Assembly: GCF_015354345.1 (NCBI RefSeq)
Contig: NZ_JADKYS010000006.1
Coordinates: 62,001-126,000 of the forward strand
Direction of reading: 5' to 3'
From: Methylophilus sp. 14
GTDB taxonomy: Bacteria > Pseudomonadota > Gammaproteobacteria > Burkholderiales > Methylophilaceae
DNA length: 64,000 bases
Shown here: in pieces, positions 34,262 through 41,870 of the stretch
Position numbering within the stretch: the first letter of the stretch is position 1
Layout: each line of letters starts with the position of its first letter
Made by a program: the position numbers and the translations under genes
The notes under the pieces: model-generated
Databases searched by the model: none
What the model was told of the DNA's origin: nothing
The model's input: only the letters and a program-made list of their open reading frames with translations

Positions 34262-35599
34262 TCAGCTGTCTGCTGTGGCTTGAAACTTGTGATGGTTGAG
34301 TTTAGACCTGACCAGCTCAATATGCGCGCGCAGCTCGTAGGCATATTGTGAAAACGGCACTGGTAACTTCACATTAACCACTTTGGCTTCAATATCATTG
34401 AGCTTATCCAGGCATTCCTGCACGTCTTCCGCGTTTTTGATCTCCTGTAACTGCGTGTCCAGAAAGCGCAACTCACCGTAATAACGGAACAGTTTTCGTT
34501 TCACCAGCCACACATACACCATCGGGATAATCTTGGTCAGCGGAATCAGCAAGGCCAGTAATGGCAAAATCACGATCAAGGTCCGGTTCACAAACGTTGC
34601 TGCCCAAAACGGCAGGTATTTATCAATAATCGGCAAGCCAGACTTGTAAAAGTTAAGCGCCTGCGTACTCAGTGGAAAATCGGTATCCTTGGCCGATGGA
34701 AACTCGCCTTTGCTATTAAACATGCTGGGGCCACCGTGTACTTCAGCAATCACTTTCATCATCAGGTAAACCAGGGCCGGATGCATGCTTTCTTTCACCA
34801 CCAGCGTGGCGGTCGGGGCGACCAGATGCACATCGTGGCTGGGGGTATTACGTGCCAGGTCCATGGCACCTTCGGGTAATACCAGGTGGTGCATAAACGC
34901 GAATTTGCGTGAAAAGGCTTCTGCGGTGTCCAGGCTGAGTAAGCGCAGGCGTTTGTCCGTCACCATTTCATGAATCATGCCCGAATTGGCCACATCGACA
35001 AACAGGGCAGCATCCAGCTTACCTTGGCGCAAGGCCGTGGCTGCCTCTTCACCGCCTATCTCGACAAGCCTGGTATTGCTGGCGTTAATTCCGCTTTCAT
35101 TAAGCAGGGTGCTGACCAAGGTGTGTGTGCCATTGCCCGCATAGCCGATGGCAATACGCTTGCCTTTGAGCGCAGATAAATGCGTAGTGCTGGCTTTGCA
35201 ACGGCAAAAAATCCACACTGGCTGATAATATAAACTGCCCAAAGAGAGTAGTGATCCAGCGCCTTCGCTGTGGGCCACGCCATCCTGGATAAAGGCAATA
35301 TCAACGTCCGACTCCGAGTCTTTTAACAAGCGCAGGTTTTCGGTGTCACCAGAGGTCTTGCGCAATGTGAGCGTAATGCCTTCTTTTTGCAAATAAACAC
35401 CGTAAATAGCGGCAAAGGCGTTGTAGTTTAGATCCGACTCACCGGTGGCGATCACAATCTTGCGGGGTGGCGCCGGGTCTATAAATTTATAGGCAAAAAA
35501 AAGCGCCAGGCAGATCAGCAGCACGGACGGCAGCGTTGCTTCCAGCATCTCTCTGGTAAAAATTGAGGTGAATTTGTTATTGCGTGGATCAAATTTCAT
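34262..35599 (-). CDS. Orphan TAXI-family TRAP solute-binding protein with membrane anchors
   Basis: The 445-residue protein has an N-terminal membrane helix (about 20-40). The TAXI solute-binding domain (about 48-320) contains RKIVIATGESDLNYNAFAAIYGVYLQKEG and GKRIAIGYAGNGTHTLVSTLL. A second membrane segment (about 345-375) and a cytoplasmic helical tail follow. TAXI proteins normally deliver dicarboxylates or other anions to DctQM-type permeases, but none is encoded here. The C-terminal membrane and cytoplasmic parts suggest a membrane-tethered sensor or scaffold rather than a free binding protein; this is inference. Confidence 0.85.
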   Translation of the reverse strand: MKFDPRNNKFTSIFTREMLEATLPSVLLICLALFFAYKFIDPAPPRKIVIATGESDLNYNAFAAIYGVYLQKEGITLTLRKTSGDTENLRLLKDSESDVDIAFIQDGVAHSEGAGSLLSLGSLYYQPVWIFCRCKASTTHLSALKGKRIAIGYAGNGTHTLVSTLLNESGINASNTRLVEIGGEEAATALRQGKLDAALFVDVANSGMIHEMVTDKRLRLLSLDTAEAFSRKFAFMHHLVLPEGAMDLARNTPSHDVHLVAPTATLVVKESMHPALVYLMMKVIAEVHGGPSMFNSKGEFPSAKDTDFPLSTQALNFYKSGLPIIDKYLPFWAATFVNRTLIVILPLLALLIPLTKIIPMVYVWLVKRKLFRYYGELRFLDTQLQEIKNAEDVQECLDKLNDIEAKVVNVKLPVPFSQYAYELRAHIELVRSKLNHHKFQATADS

Positions 35600-35628
35600 C
35601 GGTCAATATTCTGTATATAGAGGGCAGC

Positions 35629-35640
35629 AACCGATCGGTT
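35629..35640. promoter_or_regulatory. Perfect 12-bp palindrome upstream of the TAXI gene
   Basis: AACCGATCGGTT is an exact palindrome 30 bases before the minus-strand start codon of the TAXI protein gene. It is a candidate operator. Confidence 0.35.
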
Positions 35641-35702
35641 GATAGGGGGATTTTACAGAGGGTTGGGCAGAATGTCACAACTGACGATGATTGGCGGACA
35701 CA

Positions 35703-35742
35703 GGAAAAAAAACAGCCATTCACCGGCCGGTGAATGGCTGCC
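35703..35742 (-). terminator. Intrinsic terminator of the encapsulin operon
   Basis: Perfect 28-bp inverted repeat (CAGCCATTCACCGG and its complement) followed on the minus strand by T8, 15 bases after the cysteine desulfurase stop. Confidence 0.93.
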
Positions 35743-35755
35743 AGGATAAACCGCG

Positions 35756-37657
35756 TTAGGCGTGATAAGACGCCAGTCGCTGTAGCACTGCAATCATGCG
35801 GTCAATTTCTTCATAGGTGTTATAAAACGCCAATGAAGGACGTACGGTGGTTTCTACCCCAAAGCGGCGCAAAATCGGTTGCGCACAATGATGGCCAGAG
35901 CGCACGGCAATGCCTTCTTCATTGAGCGCTGCACCGACTTCTTCACTCTGATAGCCTTTGAGTGCAAATGACAGCACGCTGGCCTTGTGCTTGGCCGTGC
36001 CTATCAGACGCAATTTCGGGATCTGGCGCATGGCGGCGGTGGCATATTCAAGCAAAGCATGCTCGTAGGCGGCGATGTTCTCAATGCCTAAGCGTTCCAC
36101 ATATTTCAGCGCTGCGCCCAAACCAACGGCATCGGCAATATTGCCAGTGCCTGCTTCAAACTTGGCAGGCGCCGCGTGATAGACCGTTTTTTCAAACGTC
36201 ACGTCCTGGATCATATTGCCGCCGCCTTGCCAGGCAGGCATGTCTTGCAACACGTCCGCTTTGCCATACAGCGCGCCTATGCCAGTCGGGCCGAAGATTT
36301 TATGGCCTGAGAACACAAAAAAGTCTGCATCCAGCGTTTGTACATCGGTACGCAGGTGCGAGACTGATTGCGCGCCGTCCAGCAATACCTTGGCGCCAGC
36401 ACGATGTGCCATGGCAATCATTTCCTGCGCCGGGGTGACGGTGCCCAAGGCGTTGGAGACTTGCGTGAAAGACACCAGCTTGGTTTTTGCTGTGAGCAGT
36501 TTTTGATATTCCTCGAGCAAAATCTGCCCGCTGTCGTCGACTGGAATCACCTTGATCACCGCGCCTGTTTCCTGGCAAAGTTGCTGCCAGGGTACGATGT
36601 TAGCGTGATGCTCAAGGTTAGAAACCACAATCTCGTCACCAGCGCCCAAATGTTTTTTGCCCCAGGTTTTGGCCACCAGGTTAATCGCTTCTGTGGTACC
36701 ACGCACAAAAATCACGTTATTCACCGACGGCGCATTGATAAAGCGGCGCACGGTTTCACGCGCATCTTCATAAGCATCCGTCGCCCTTGCCGCCAGCGCA
36801 TGCGCGGCGCGGTGAATATTGGAGTTTTCGTGCTGGTAGAAATAGCTGATACGATCAATCACCACCTGCGGTTTGTGCGTGGTCGCGGCGTTATCAAACC
36901 AGACCAGCTGACGCCCGTTCACACGTTCGTTGAGAATCGGAAAGTCACGACGCACGGCATGCACATCAAACGCCGGGTGCGCAGAGGCGAGCAGGCTGCC
37001 GATGACGGCTGGCTCCGCTTGCAAAAAATAAAACGATTGCGCGCTGCCAGCAGACGATTTGTTGGACGGTTGCGTTGAGGCGGCCGATAATGGTGTCTGA
37101 CTCGTGCCCAAACCCAACCAGCGATCCAGCTCCTGTTGGTAAGGAATCTCTATGCCCAGGCCAGCAAAGGCCGCAGGCGCCAGGTATGCGGCGTCTAGCT
37201 GCAATACGTTCAGGTGTGCCGGATGGTTATGCAGCGGATCGCTGCCCAGTGCTTCGACGCCTGGCGCATAGGTGAGCTGCTGCGCCTGTGCTTCTTGCGT
37301 GACAGGTTGACCTTGCGATTGCACATAGCTCGGCGAAGCTGCGCCGACAGAGTTGCCGCCCACATTGCCCAGTTTGGTGGTCAATGAGTCTGTGGCGGGC
37401 ACCGATGGTTGTGGCGTGTGTGAACTTGCCAGTGATTGCGCAAAGTCTGCTGCCGCAAATGGCGCTGTGGCTGGAAAGCCCTCGGCATAAAGGTCATTCA
37501 CCAGTTGGGTCAGGGTGGCCGTATCCAGCACGCCTGTGTTTTCCAACTCGCGACCAACCCCAAGCGCAGCCGTCATCTTTGGATGCTCGCCCGGCAACGA
37601 GGCCAAAATGGCCTCAGGCTCAAAGCTCGCTAAATCGAGTGAATTACTTGTAGTCAT
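35756..37657 (-). CDS. Family 2A encapsulin cargo: cysteine desulfurase with N-terminal targeting extension
   Basis: The protein of 633 residues has two parts. Residues ~1-230 are low-complexity (Ala, Ser, Gln, Pro, Thr) and probably disordered, with short conserved-looking segments (AAFAGLGIEIPYQQELDRWLG, SFYFLQAEP). Residues ~230-633 are a SufS-type (group II) desulfurase with the PLP lysine in SGHKIFGPTG (Lys453) and the catalytic cysteine in RSGHHCAQPIL (Cys591). It converts cysteine to alanine plus persulfide sulfur. In known family 2A systems the extension loads the enzyme into the shell. The ATG at 37657 overlaps the shell gene end by 14 bases; in-frame ATGs at 37678 and 37699 are alternatives. 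Confidence 0.93.
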   Translation of the reverse strand: MTTSNSLDLASFEPEAILASLPGEHPKMTAALGVGRELENTGVLDTATLTQLVNDLYAEGFPATAPFAAADFAQSLASSHTPQPSVPATDSLTTKLGNVGGNSVGAASPSYVQSQGQPVTQEAQAQQLTYAPGVEALGSDPLHNHPAHLNVLQLDAAYLAPAAFAGLGIEIPYQQELDRWLGLGTSQTPLSAASTQPSNKSSAGSAQSFYFLQAEPAVIGSLLASAHPAFDVHAVRRDFPILNERVNGRQLVWFDNAATTHKPQVVIDRISYFYQHENSNIHRAAHALAARATDAYEDARETVRRFINAPSVNNVIFVRGTTEAINLVAKTWGKKHLGAGDEIVVSNLEHHANIVPWQQLCQETGAVIKVIPVDDSGQILLEEYQKLLTAKTKLVSFTQVSNALGTVTPAQEMIAMAHRAGAKVLLDGAQSVSHLRTDVQTLDADFFVFSGHKIFGPTGIGALYGKADVLQDMPAWQGGGNMIQDVTFEKTVYHAAPAKFEAGTGNIADAVGLGAALKYVERLGIENIAAYEHALLEYATAAMRQIPKLRLIGTAKHKASVLSFALKGYQSEEVGAALNEEGIAVRSGHHCAQPILRRFGVETTVRPSLAFYNTYEEIDRMIAVLQRLASYHA

Positions 37658-38558
37658 AGTAATGGTCAACTCCGACATCTTCCAGTACGGCAATCGCATC
37701 TTCGGTCAGTACTGCCAGTGAGCAATACAGTGAGACCAGGTAAGACGCAATCGCTTTATGGTTAATACCCATAAAACGTACGGATAAGCCCATGGTTTGT
37801 TGGCCAGGCAAGTTTGGTTGATATAGGCCAATCACGCCTTGTTTGCTTTCGCCCACGCGCAGCAACAGGATTTTGGATTTGCCATTGACGATAGGCAATT
37901 TGTCGCTAGGGATCAGTGGAATGCCGCGCCAGGTCAGGAACTGTGAACCAAACAACGACACGGTTGGTGGCGGCACGCCACGGCGGGTGCACTCACGGCC
38001 AAAGGCGGCAATCGCTTTCGGGTGTGCCAGGAAAAACGCAGGCTCTTTCCACACTTTGGTCAGCAATTCATCCAGATCATCCGGAGTAGGGAAGCCGTTA
38101 CGGGTTTTCACCGTTTGTGACTTGGCCACGTTGTTGAGCAAACCGTATTCTTTGTTATTGATCAGTTCGCTTTCCTGGCGCTCTTTGACCACTTCAATGG
38201 TTAAGCGCAGTTGCTCTTTAATCTGGTTGTGCGGGCTGCTATACAGGTCAGACACACGCGTGTGTACATCGACCACGGTATTGACGGCGTTCAACACATA
38301 TTCACGGCCCCATTCTTCGTAATCGACAAAAGTGGCTGGCAGTTCTTTTTCGTCCTTGTTTGAGCAATCGACCGTAATCGCATTTGGGTCTTTAGCCTTG
38401 TTGACGCGGTAAATACCGGCTTCGACTGGCACCCAATTGAGCAAATGCACCAGCCAGCGCGGGCTGATGGTGCTGAGCATGGGCACCGATTTGGTCGCAT
38501 TGGCAAGCGTTCGTGCGGCGACGTCGCCTAAAGCGCTCTGGGTTGGTTGTTCTGACAT
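37644..38558 (-). CDS. Family 2A encapsulin nanocompartment shell protein
   Basis: A 304-residue HK97-fold shell protein of the SrpI type. The sequence (QSALGDVAARTLANATKSVPMLSTISPRWLVHLLNWVPVEAGIYRVNK..., FLTWRGIPLIPSDKL, LPGQQTMGLSVRFMGINHKAIASYLVSLYCSLAVLTEDAIAVLEDV) matches the family. It lacks the cyclic-nucleotide-binding insertion of family 2B. Shells of this family self-assemble around a cysteine desulfurase and have been linked to sulfur starvation and storage of elemental sulfur. AAGGAGAAA lies just before the ATG, and the cargo gene starts inside the last codons. Confidence 0.95.
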   Translation of the reverse strand: MSEQPTQSALGDVAARTLANATKSVPMLSTISPRWLVHLLNWVPVEAGIYRVNKAKDPNAITVDCSNKDEKELPATFVDYEEWGREYVLNAVNTVVDVHTRVSDLYSSPHNQIKEQLRLTIEVVKERQESELINNKEYGLLNNVAKSQTVKTRNGFPTPDDLDELLTKVWKEPAFFLAHPKAIAAFGRECTRRGVPPPTVSLFGSQFLTWRGIPLIPSDKLPIVNGKSKILLLRVGESKQGVIGLYQPNLPGQQTMGLSVRFMGINHKAIASYLVSLYCSLAVLTEDAIAVLEDVGVDHYYDYK

Positions 38559-38598
38559 GTATTTCTCCTTGTAATGGGCTCAGGGTGATGTATAAAAA

Positions 38599-39501
38599 TC
38601 AAGCAGCAGCCGGAATCGGTTTCGCGTCCGAATGTGCTTGTGTGACGTGACTATTGGCGGGCACGCTGCGGGTGACCCATACATTGCCGCCAATAATGGA
38701 ATGCTTGCCGATGGTGATGCGGCCCAGAATCGTGGCCCCGGCATACACCACCACGTAGTCTTCCAGAATCGGGTGGCGTTCAAATTTCTTCACCAGATGG
38801 CCATTGGCATCTTTAGGAAAGTTTTTGGCCCCTAAAGTTACTGCCTGGTAGAGGCGCACGTGGTTACCGATGATGGCCGTTTCACCAATGACGACGCCGG
38901 TGCCATGGTCAATAAAAAAGTAATCGCCAATATTGGCCCCAGGGTGGATGTCGATACCCGTTTGTGAGTGGGCAATCTCGGTGATTAGGCGCGCAATAAT
39001 GGTCAGGCCCAGGCCATGCAAGACATGCGCGATGCGGTAATGAATCAGAGCCAGTATGCCGGGGTAGCTAACCAGAATTTCGTCGACGCTATCTGCGGCT
39101 GGGTCGCCCTGGTAGGCGGCTTCAAGGTCAGTATCCAGTTGCAGGCGGATATGCGGTAACTGCTCCGCAAACGTATGCGTCAAAATATGGGCCTGGCTAT
39201 TGAACTGGCTGGCAGGGGTGCCGGGCGATTTAAAGGCCAATTCCAGGCGAATTTGCTGCTGCAATTCACGCAAAGCTTTGTCCAGCGTGGTGCCGACATA
39301 AAAGTTGATGGCATGTGCCTGAATATCCGGGTCGCCCAAACGGTTGGGAAACAGCGAGGCCGCCAGCCAATCTAGCAGCTTGCCCAAGGCCTTGCGGGCA
39401 GGCAACTTGGGCGGCTGCGCCAGGCGTTGCCGTTGTTGTAAGGCGCTTTCACGTATGCTCGCCAGTTGCTGCACGATGTGTTCAATCGCGATCTCTTCCA
39501 T
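38599..39501 (-). CDS. epsC: Serine O-acetyltransferase, EpsC/SrpG type
   Basis: This 300-residue enzyme makes O-acetylserine, the carbon acceptor for sulfide in cysteine synthesis. An N-terminal helical domain (about 1-185) is followed by a left-handed beta-helix of hexapeptide repeats (HPGANIGDYFFIDHGTGVVIGETAIIG...). The catalytic His-Asp region is DHGTGVVIGE, and the GAKNFPKDANGHLVKKFERHPILED loop is EpsC-specific. It is the first gene of the operon, 40 bases before the encapsulin shell gene; co-occurrence with family 2A encapsulins is known. It probably replenishes cysteine as the encapsulated desulfurase consumes it. Confidence 0.93.
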   Translation of the reverse strand: MEEIAIEHIVQQLASIRESALQQRQRLAQPPKLPARKALGKLLDWLAASLFPNRLGDPDIQAHAINFYVGTTLDKALRELQQQIRLELAFKSPGTPASQFNSQAHILTHTFAEQLPHIRLQLDTDLEAAYQGDPAADSVDEILVSYPGILALIHYRIAHVLHGLGLTIIARLITEIAHSQTGIDIHPGANIGDYFFIDHGTGVVIGETAIIGNHVRLYQAVTLGAKNFPKDANGHLVKKFERHPILEDYVVVYAGATILGRITIGKHSIIGGNVWVTRSVPANSHVTQAHSDAKPIPAAA

Positions 39502-39545
39502 CGGCTATCCAATCCTGTATTTAAAGCAGTGATGCTGAGTACAGA

Positions 39546-39586
39546 CGAAAAAAAAGCCAGTCGCCCGGTGAAGGGTGACTGGCTTC
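39546..39586 (-). terminator. Leader terminator (candidate attenuator) of the encapsulin operon
   Basis: On the minus strand an 11-bp stem (GCCAGTC-x-CCC/GGG-x-GACTGGC, loop of 6) is followed by T8, ending 46 bases before the epsC start codon. No minus-strand gene lies upstream for 350 bases, so this intrinsic terminator interrupts the operon's own leader. Read-through control is inferred. It resembles the terminator at the operon end (shared TTCACCGG). Confidence 0.6.
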
Positions 39587-39606
39587 CAGGTGTCTGGTCA
39601 GCGTTA

Positions 39607-39631
39607 ATCTTTTTAAACTATAAAAGAATCC
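39607..39631. promoter_or_regulatory. Palindrome-like motif shared with the cysT upstream region
   Basis: A 25-bp segment matches 41807-41831 at 21 positions (common parts TTTTAAA and TAAAAGAATCC). It lies between the divergent epsC-encapsulin and sbp2 operons. The 354 bases from 39502 to 39855 contain no gene: leader terminator, this motif and a very AT-rich tract (39740-39810) with a half-site ATTCTTTT at 39787-39794. TATAGT at 39815-39820 may be the sbp2 -10 box. CysB or another LysR-type activator is a plausible binder. Confidence 0.5.
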
Positions 39632-39855
39632 GCCAGCCTTGAACAGGCCTAGCACTAGAATCGTTAATTATTTATTTATATGTTTTTATTCTTAACATGG
39701 TTTTTTAGGCCTGCTTTTATGCCTGATGCGGAGAGCTGACAAGCGTTATACTTATATATTTTTATATTATAAATATATTATTTTTTATTCTTTTTAAAAA
39801 TATAAGTTTATCGCTATAGTGCTCATCAGTTTGATAATAATAAAAGGAATTGAGT

Positions 39856-40836
39856 ATGCCCTTAGTTTACCGCAGTGCCTTGGTGGCCATGTTGTTGAGC
39901 AGTGTCTCGTTGCAAGCCGCCGAGCTGTTGAATGCTTCTTATGATGTCACACGTGAGTTTTATAAGGACTTTAACCCGGCATTTGTGCAGTACTGGAAAG
40001 ACAAGACCGGCGAAACGGTGACGATCAATCAGTCACACGGCGGCTCGACCAAACAGGCGCGCTCAGTGGTGGATGGCTTGCCAGCAGACGTGATTACCAT
40101 GAACCGCAGTGCGGACATTGATATCCTGGCACAAAAAGGCAAATTGATTCCAGCCAACTGGCAAACACGTTTACTCAATAACAGTGTGCCCAGCGCGTCG
40201 CCAACCGTCTTCCTGGTGCGTAAAGGCAATCCCAAACAAGTCAAAGACTGGGATGACCTGGTTCGCCCAGGCGTGACGTCTGTGATTCCTAATCCCAAGA
40301 CCTCAGGTAATGGTAAATATAGCTACCTGGCAGCCTGGGGCTATGTAACGCAAAAGGGTGGCGATGCCGCTAAAGCACGCCAGTTTGTGACGGAGTTATT
40401 CAAGCATGTGCCGGTGCTGGATACCGGCGGCCGCGGTGCTACCACCACCTTTGCCCAGCGTGAGATTGGCGATGTGCTGGTGACCTTTGAAAATGAAGTT
40501 TATCTGCTGCAAAAAGAGCTGGGTGAGGACAAATATGAGGTGGTGTATCCCTCGGTAACTGTATTGGCCGAAAACCCGGTTTCTCTGGTCGATAAAGTGG
40601 TGGATAAAAAAGGCACGCGCAAAGTGGCGCAGGCTTATCTCGAGTTTCATTTTTCACCACAAGGGCAAGCCTTAGCGGCCAAGCATTATTTGCGTCCACA
40701 AGTGAGTGAGGTGGCGCAACCGAGCTTTAAAAAGTTACATACGTTTACTGTCAAACAGGCGTTTGGCAGTTGGACCGAGGCCGAAAATACGCACTTTAGT
40801 GATGGCGGCATTTTTGACCAGATTTACCAGAAGTAA
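39856..40836 (+). CDS. Second periplasmic sulfate-binding protein
   Basis: A 326-residue Sbp-family protein with a signal peptide (about 1-20) and the binding-pocket segments SHGGSTKQARSVVDGLPADVIT, NPKTSGNGKYSYLAAWGY and GGRGATTTFAQREIGDVLVTFENE. It is similar in length and motifs to the first Sbp (29206-30213) but clearly diverged. AAAAGG lies 9 bases before ATG 39856; an in-frame TTG at 39850 is rejected. It is co-directional with a degenerate EAL gene and then cysTWA, so it is probably the main partner of that permease. Confidence 0.94.
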   Translation: MPLVYRSALVAMLLSSVSLQAAELLNASYDVTREFYKDFNPAFVQYWKDKTGETVTINQSHGGSTKQARSVVDGLPADVITMNRSADIDILAQKGKLIPANWQTRLLNNSVPSASPTVFLVRKGNPKQVKDWDDLVRPGVTSVIPNPKTSGNGKYSYLAAWGYVTQKGGDAAKARQFVTELFKHVPVLDTGGRGATTTFAQREIGDVLVTFENEVYLLQKELGEDKYEVVYPSVTVLAENPVSLVDKVVDKKGTRKVAQAYLEFHFSPQGQALAAKHYLRPQVSEVAQPSFKKLHTFTVKQAFGSWTEAENTHFSDGGIFDQIYQK

Positions 40837-40880
40837 GCAGATTTCGTCGCATTAAAAAGCAGTTTTGCAGGAGAGTCACC

Positions 40881-41762
40881 ATGACGCAACGTCAATCAAA
40901 TCAAGAGCCAGAACACGTCATACAGCTGCGCGCAGAGTTAAAGCATGCACTGTCGCTGGATCTGGAAGAGCTGGGGCTACTGGAAGCCAGTTCGGGCGAA
41001 TATGAGAGCACCTTTATCGGCGTGCATCTCAAAACCGCTTTTCAGCCCATTTATGATGCCAAACAAGGCGATATCTACGGCTACGAAGCCCTGATCCGTC
41101 CGTCTTTGTTTGGCACGCTGGGCAGCACACCAGAGTTTGCGTTCACCTATGCCGAGCAATCCGGCAAGCTGGTGCAGTTTGACCGCGTATGCCGCTCGCA
41201 GCACGTGTTGAATTACCGTGCGATTCATCAGGAAAACGGCTTGCTGTTTTTAAATGTGCATCCCAAATTGTTACTCGAAGTTAGCGCACACGGCAAGGTG
41301 TTTGAGCAGATTTTGCATAAATACTCCGTGCCTACGCATCGCGTGGTGCTGGAAATCAATGAGTCTCTGATTGAGCAGGACAAGCACCTGATTGCGGCGA
41401 TTGAGAATTACCGTGCGCTGGGCTACCAGATTGCGTTTGACCATGTCGGTGGCCATCAGAGCAAGTTGTACCGCTTATGGAGTGCGCACCATGATTACAT
41501 CAAGTTTGATGTGTCGGTGATTCACCAGGCCGCGCAACAACCCGCGCAACAACCCGCGCTGGCCAAGGCCTTGAAGGGGCTGGTAGCCACGGTGCAAGAC
41601 TTAGGCAGCACGCCGGTGATTTTGGGCATAGAAACGCAGCAGCAGCTGGATATTGCGATTGCCTCGGGTGCGACTATTTTACAGGGTAACTTGCTGGCCG
41701 CGCCGGTGGTGGCCAAGGTGATTAATGCCCAATATCAGCACCGCTCGCCCAAAGTAGCCTAA
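40881..41762 (+). CDS. Degenerate EAL-domain protein in the sulfate-uptake operon
   Basis: A 293-residue soluble protein made of one EAL domain after a short helical N-terminus. Kept residues are Glu69 (YEALIRP), Asn125 (FLNVHP), Glu158 (LEINES), Lys208 (YIKFD) and Glu251 (GIETQQ). The DDFG metal motif is replaced by Asp187-His188-Val-Gly. Loss of the second Asp normally abolishes hydrolysis, so it may bind c-di-GMP or a protein partner instead. A short duplication makes QQPAQQPA (about 219-226). Gene order is sbp2-EAL-cysT, which suggests that sulfate uptake and c-di-GMP are linked. Confidence 0.88.
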   Translation: MTQRQSNQEPEHVIQLRAELKHALSLDLEELGLLEASSGEYESTFIGVHLKTAFQPIYDAKQGDIYGYEALIRPSLFGTLGSTPEFAFTYAEQSGKLVQFDRVCRSQHVLNYRAIHQENGLLFLNVHPKLLLEVSAHGKVFEQILHKYSVPTHRVVLEINESLIEQDKHLIAAIENYRALGYQIAFDHVGGHQSKLYRLWSAHHDYIKFDVSVIHQAAQQPAQQPALAKALKGLVATVQDLGSTPVILGIETQQQLDIAIASGATILQGNLLAAPVVAKVINAQYQHRSPKVA

Positions 41763-41777
41763 TCATTTTTTCAATAT

Positions 41778-41850
41778 AACAGGCGCTTATAAATTAATGA
41801 TTATTTATTCTTTTAAAGTTTAAAAGAATCCAGCTACATTAGCGCCTGTT
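41778..41850. promoter_or_regulatory. Nested perfect inverted repeats upstream of cysT
   Basis: Outer arms AACAGGCGCT (41778-41787) and AGCGCCTGTT (41841-41850) enclose an inner perfect palindrome with 11-bp arms ATTCTTTTAAA/TTTAAAAGAAT around one central base (41807-41829). The inner element recurs at 39607-39631. The position, 20-90 bases before cysT, suits an operator; as RNA it would fold into a long stem-loop between the EAL and cysT genes. Confidence 0.55.
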
Positions 41851-41870
41851 TACACTGGTTACCACACAAT

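Noticed and set aside
36368-37078. 236-codon frame opposite to the encapsulin cargo desulfurase gene
   Set aside because: The minus-strand frame carries the desulfurase with all catalytic motifs; the plus-strand frame shows no domain or start signal.
37644-38558. Family 1 (TmaritimaEnc-like) or phage capsid origin of the shell gene
   Set aside because: The sequence matches SrpI-type family 2A, the neighbours are sulfur genes, and no phage gene is in the window.
39601-39850. Possible metabolite-binding riboswitch before sbp2 or epsC
   Set aside because: No conserved riboswitch core could be recognised by eye. Only a leader terminator and palindromic DNA motifs are supported, so no riboswitch is claimed.
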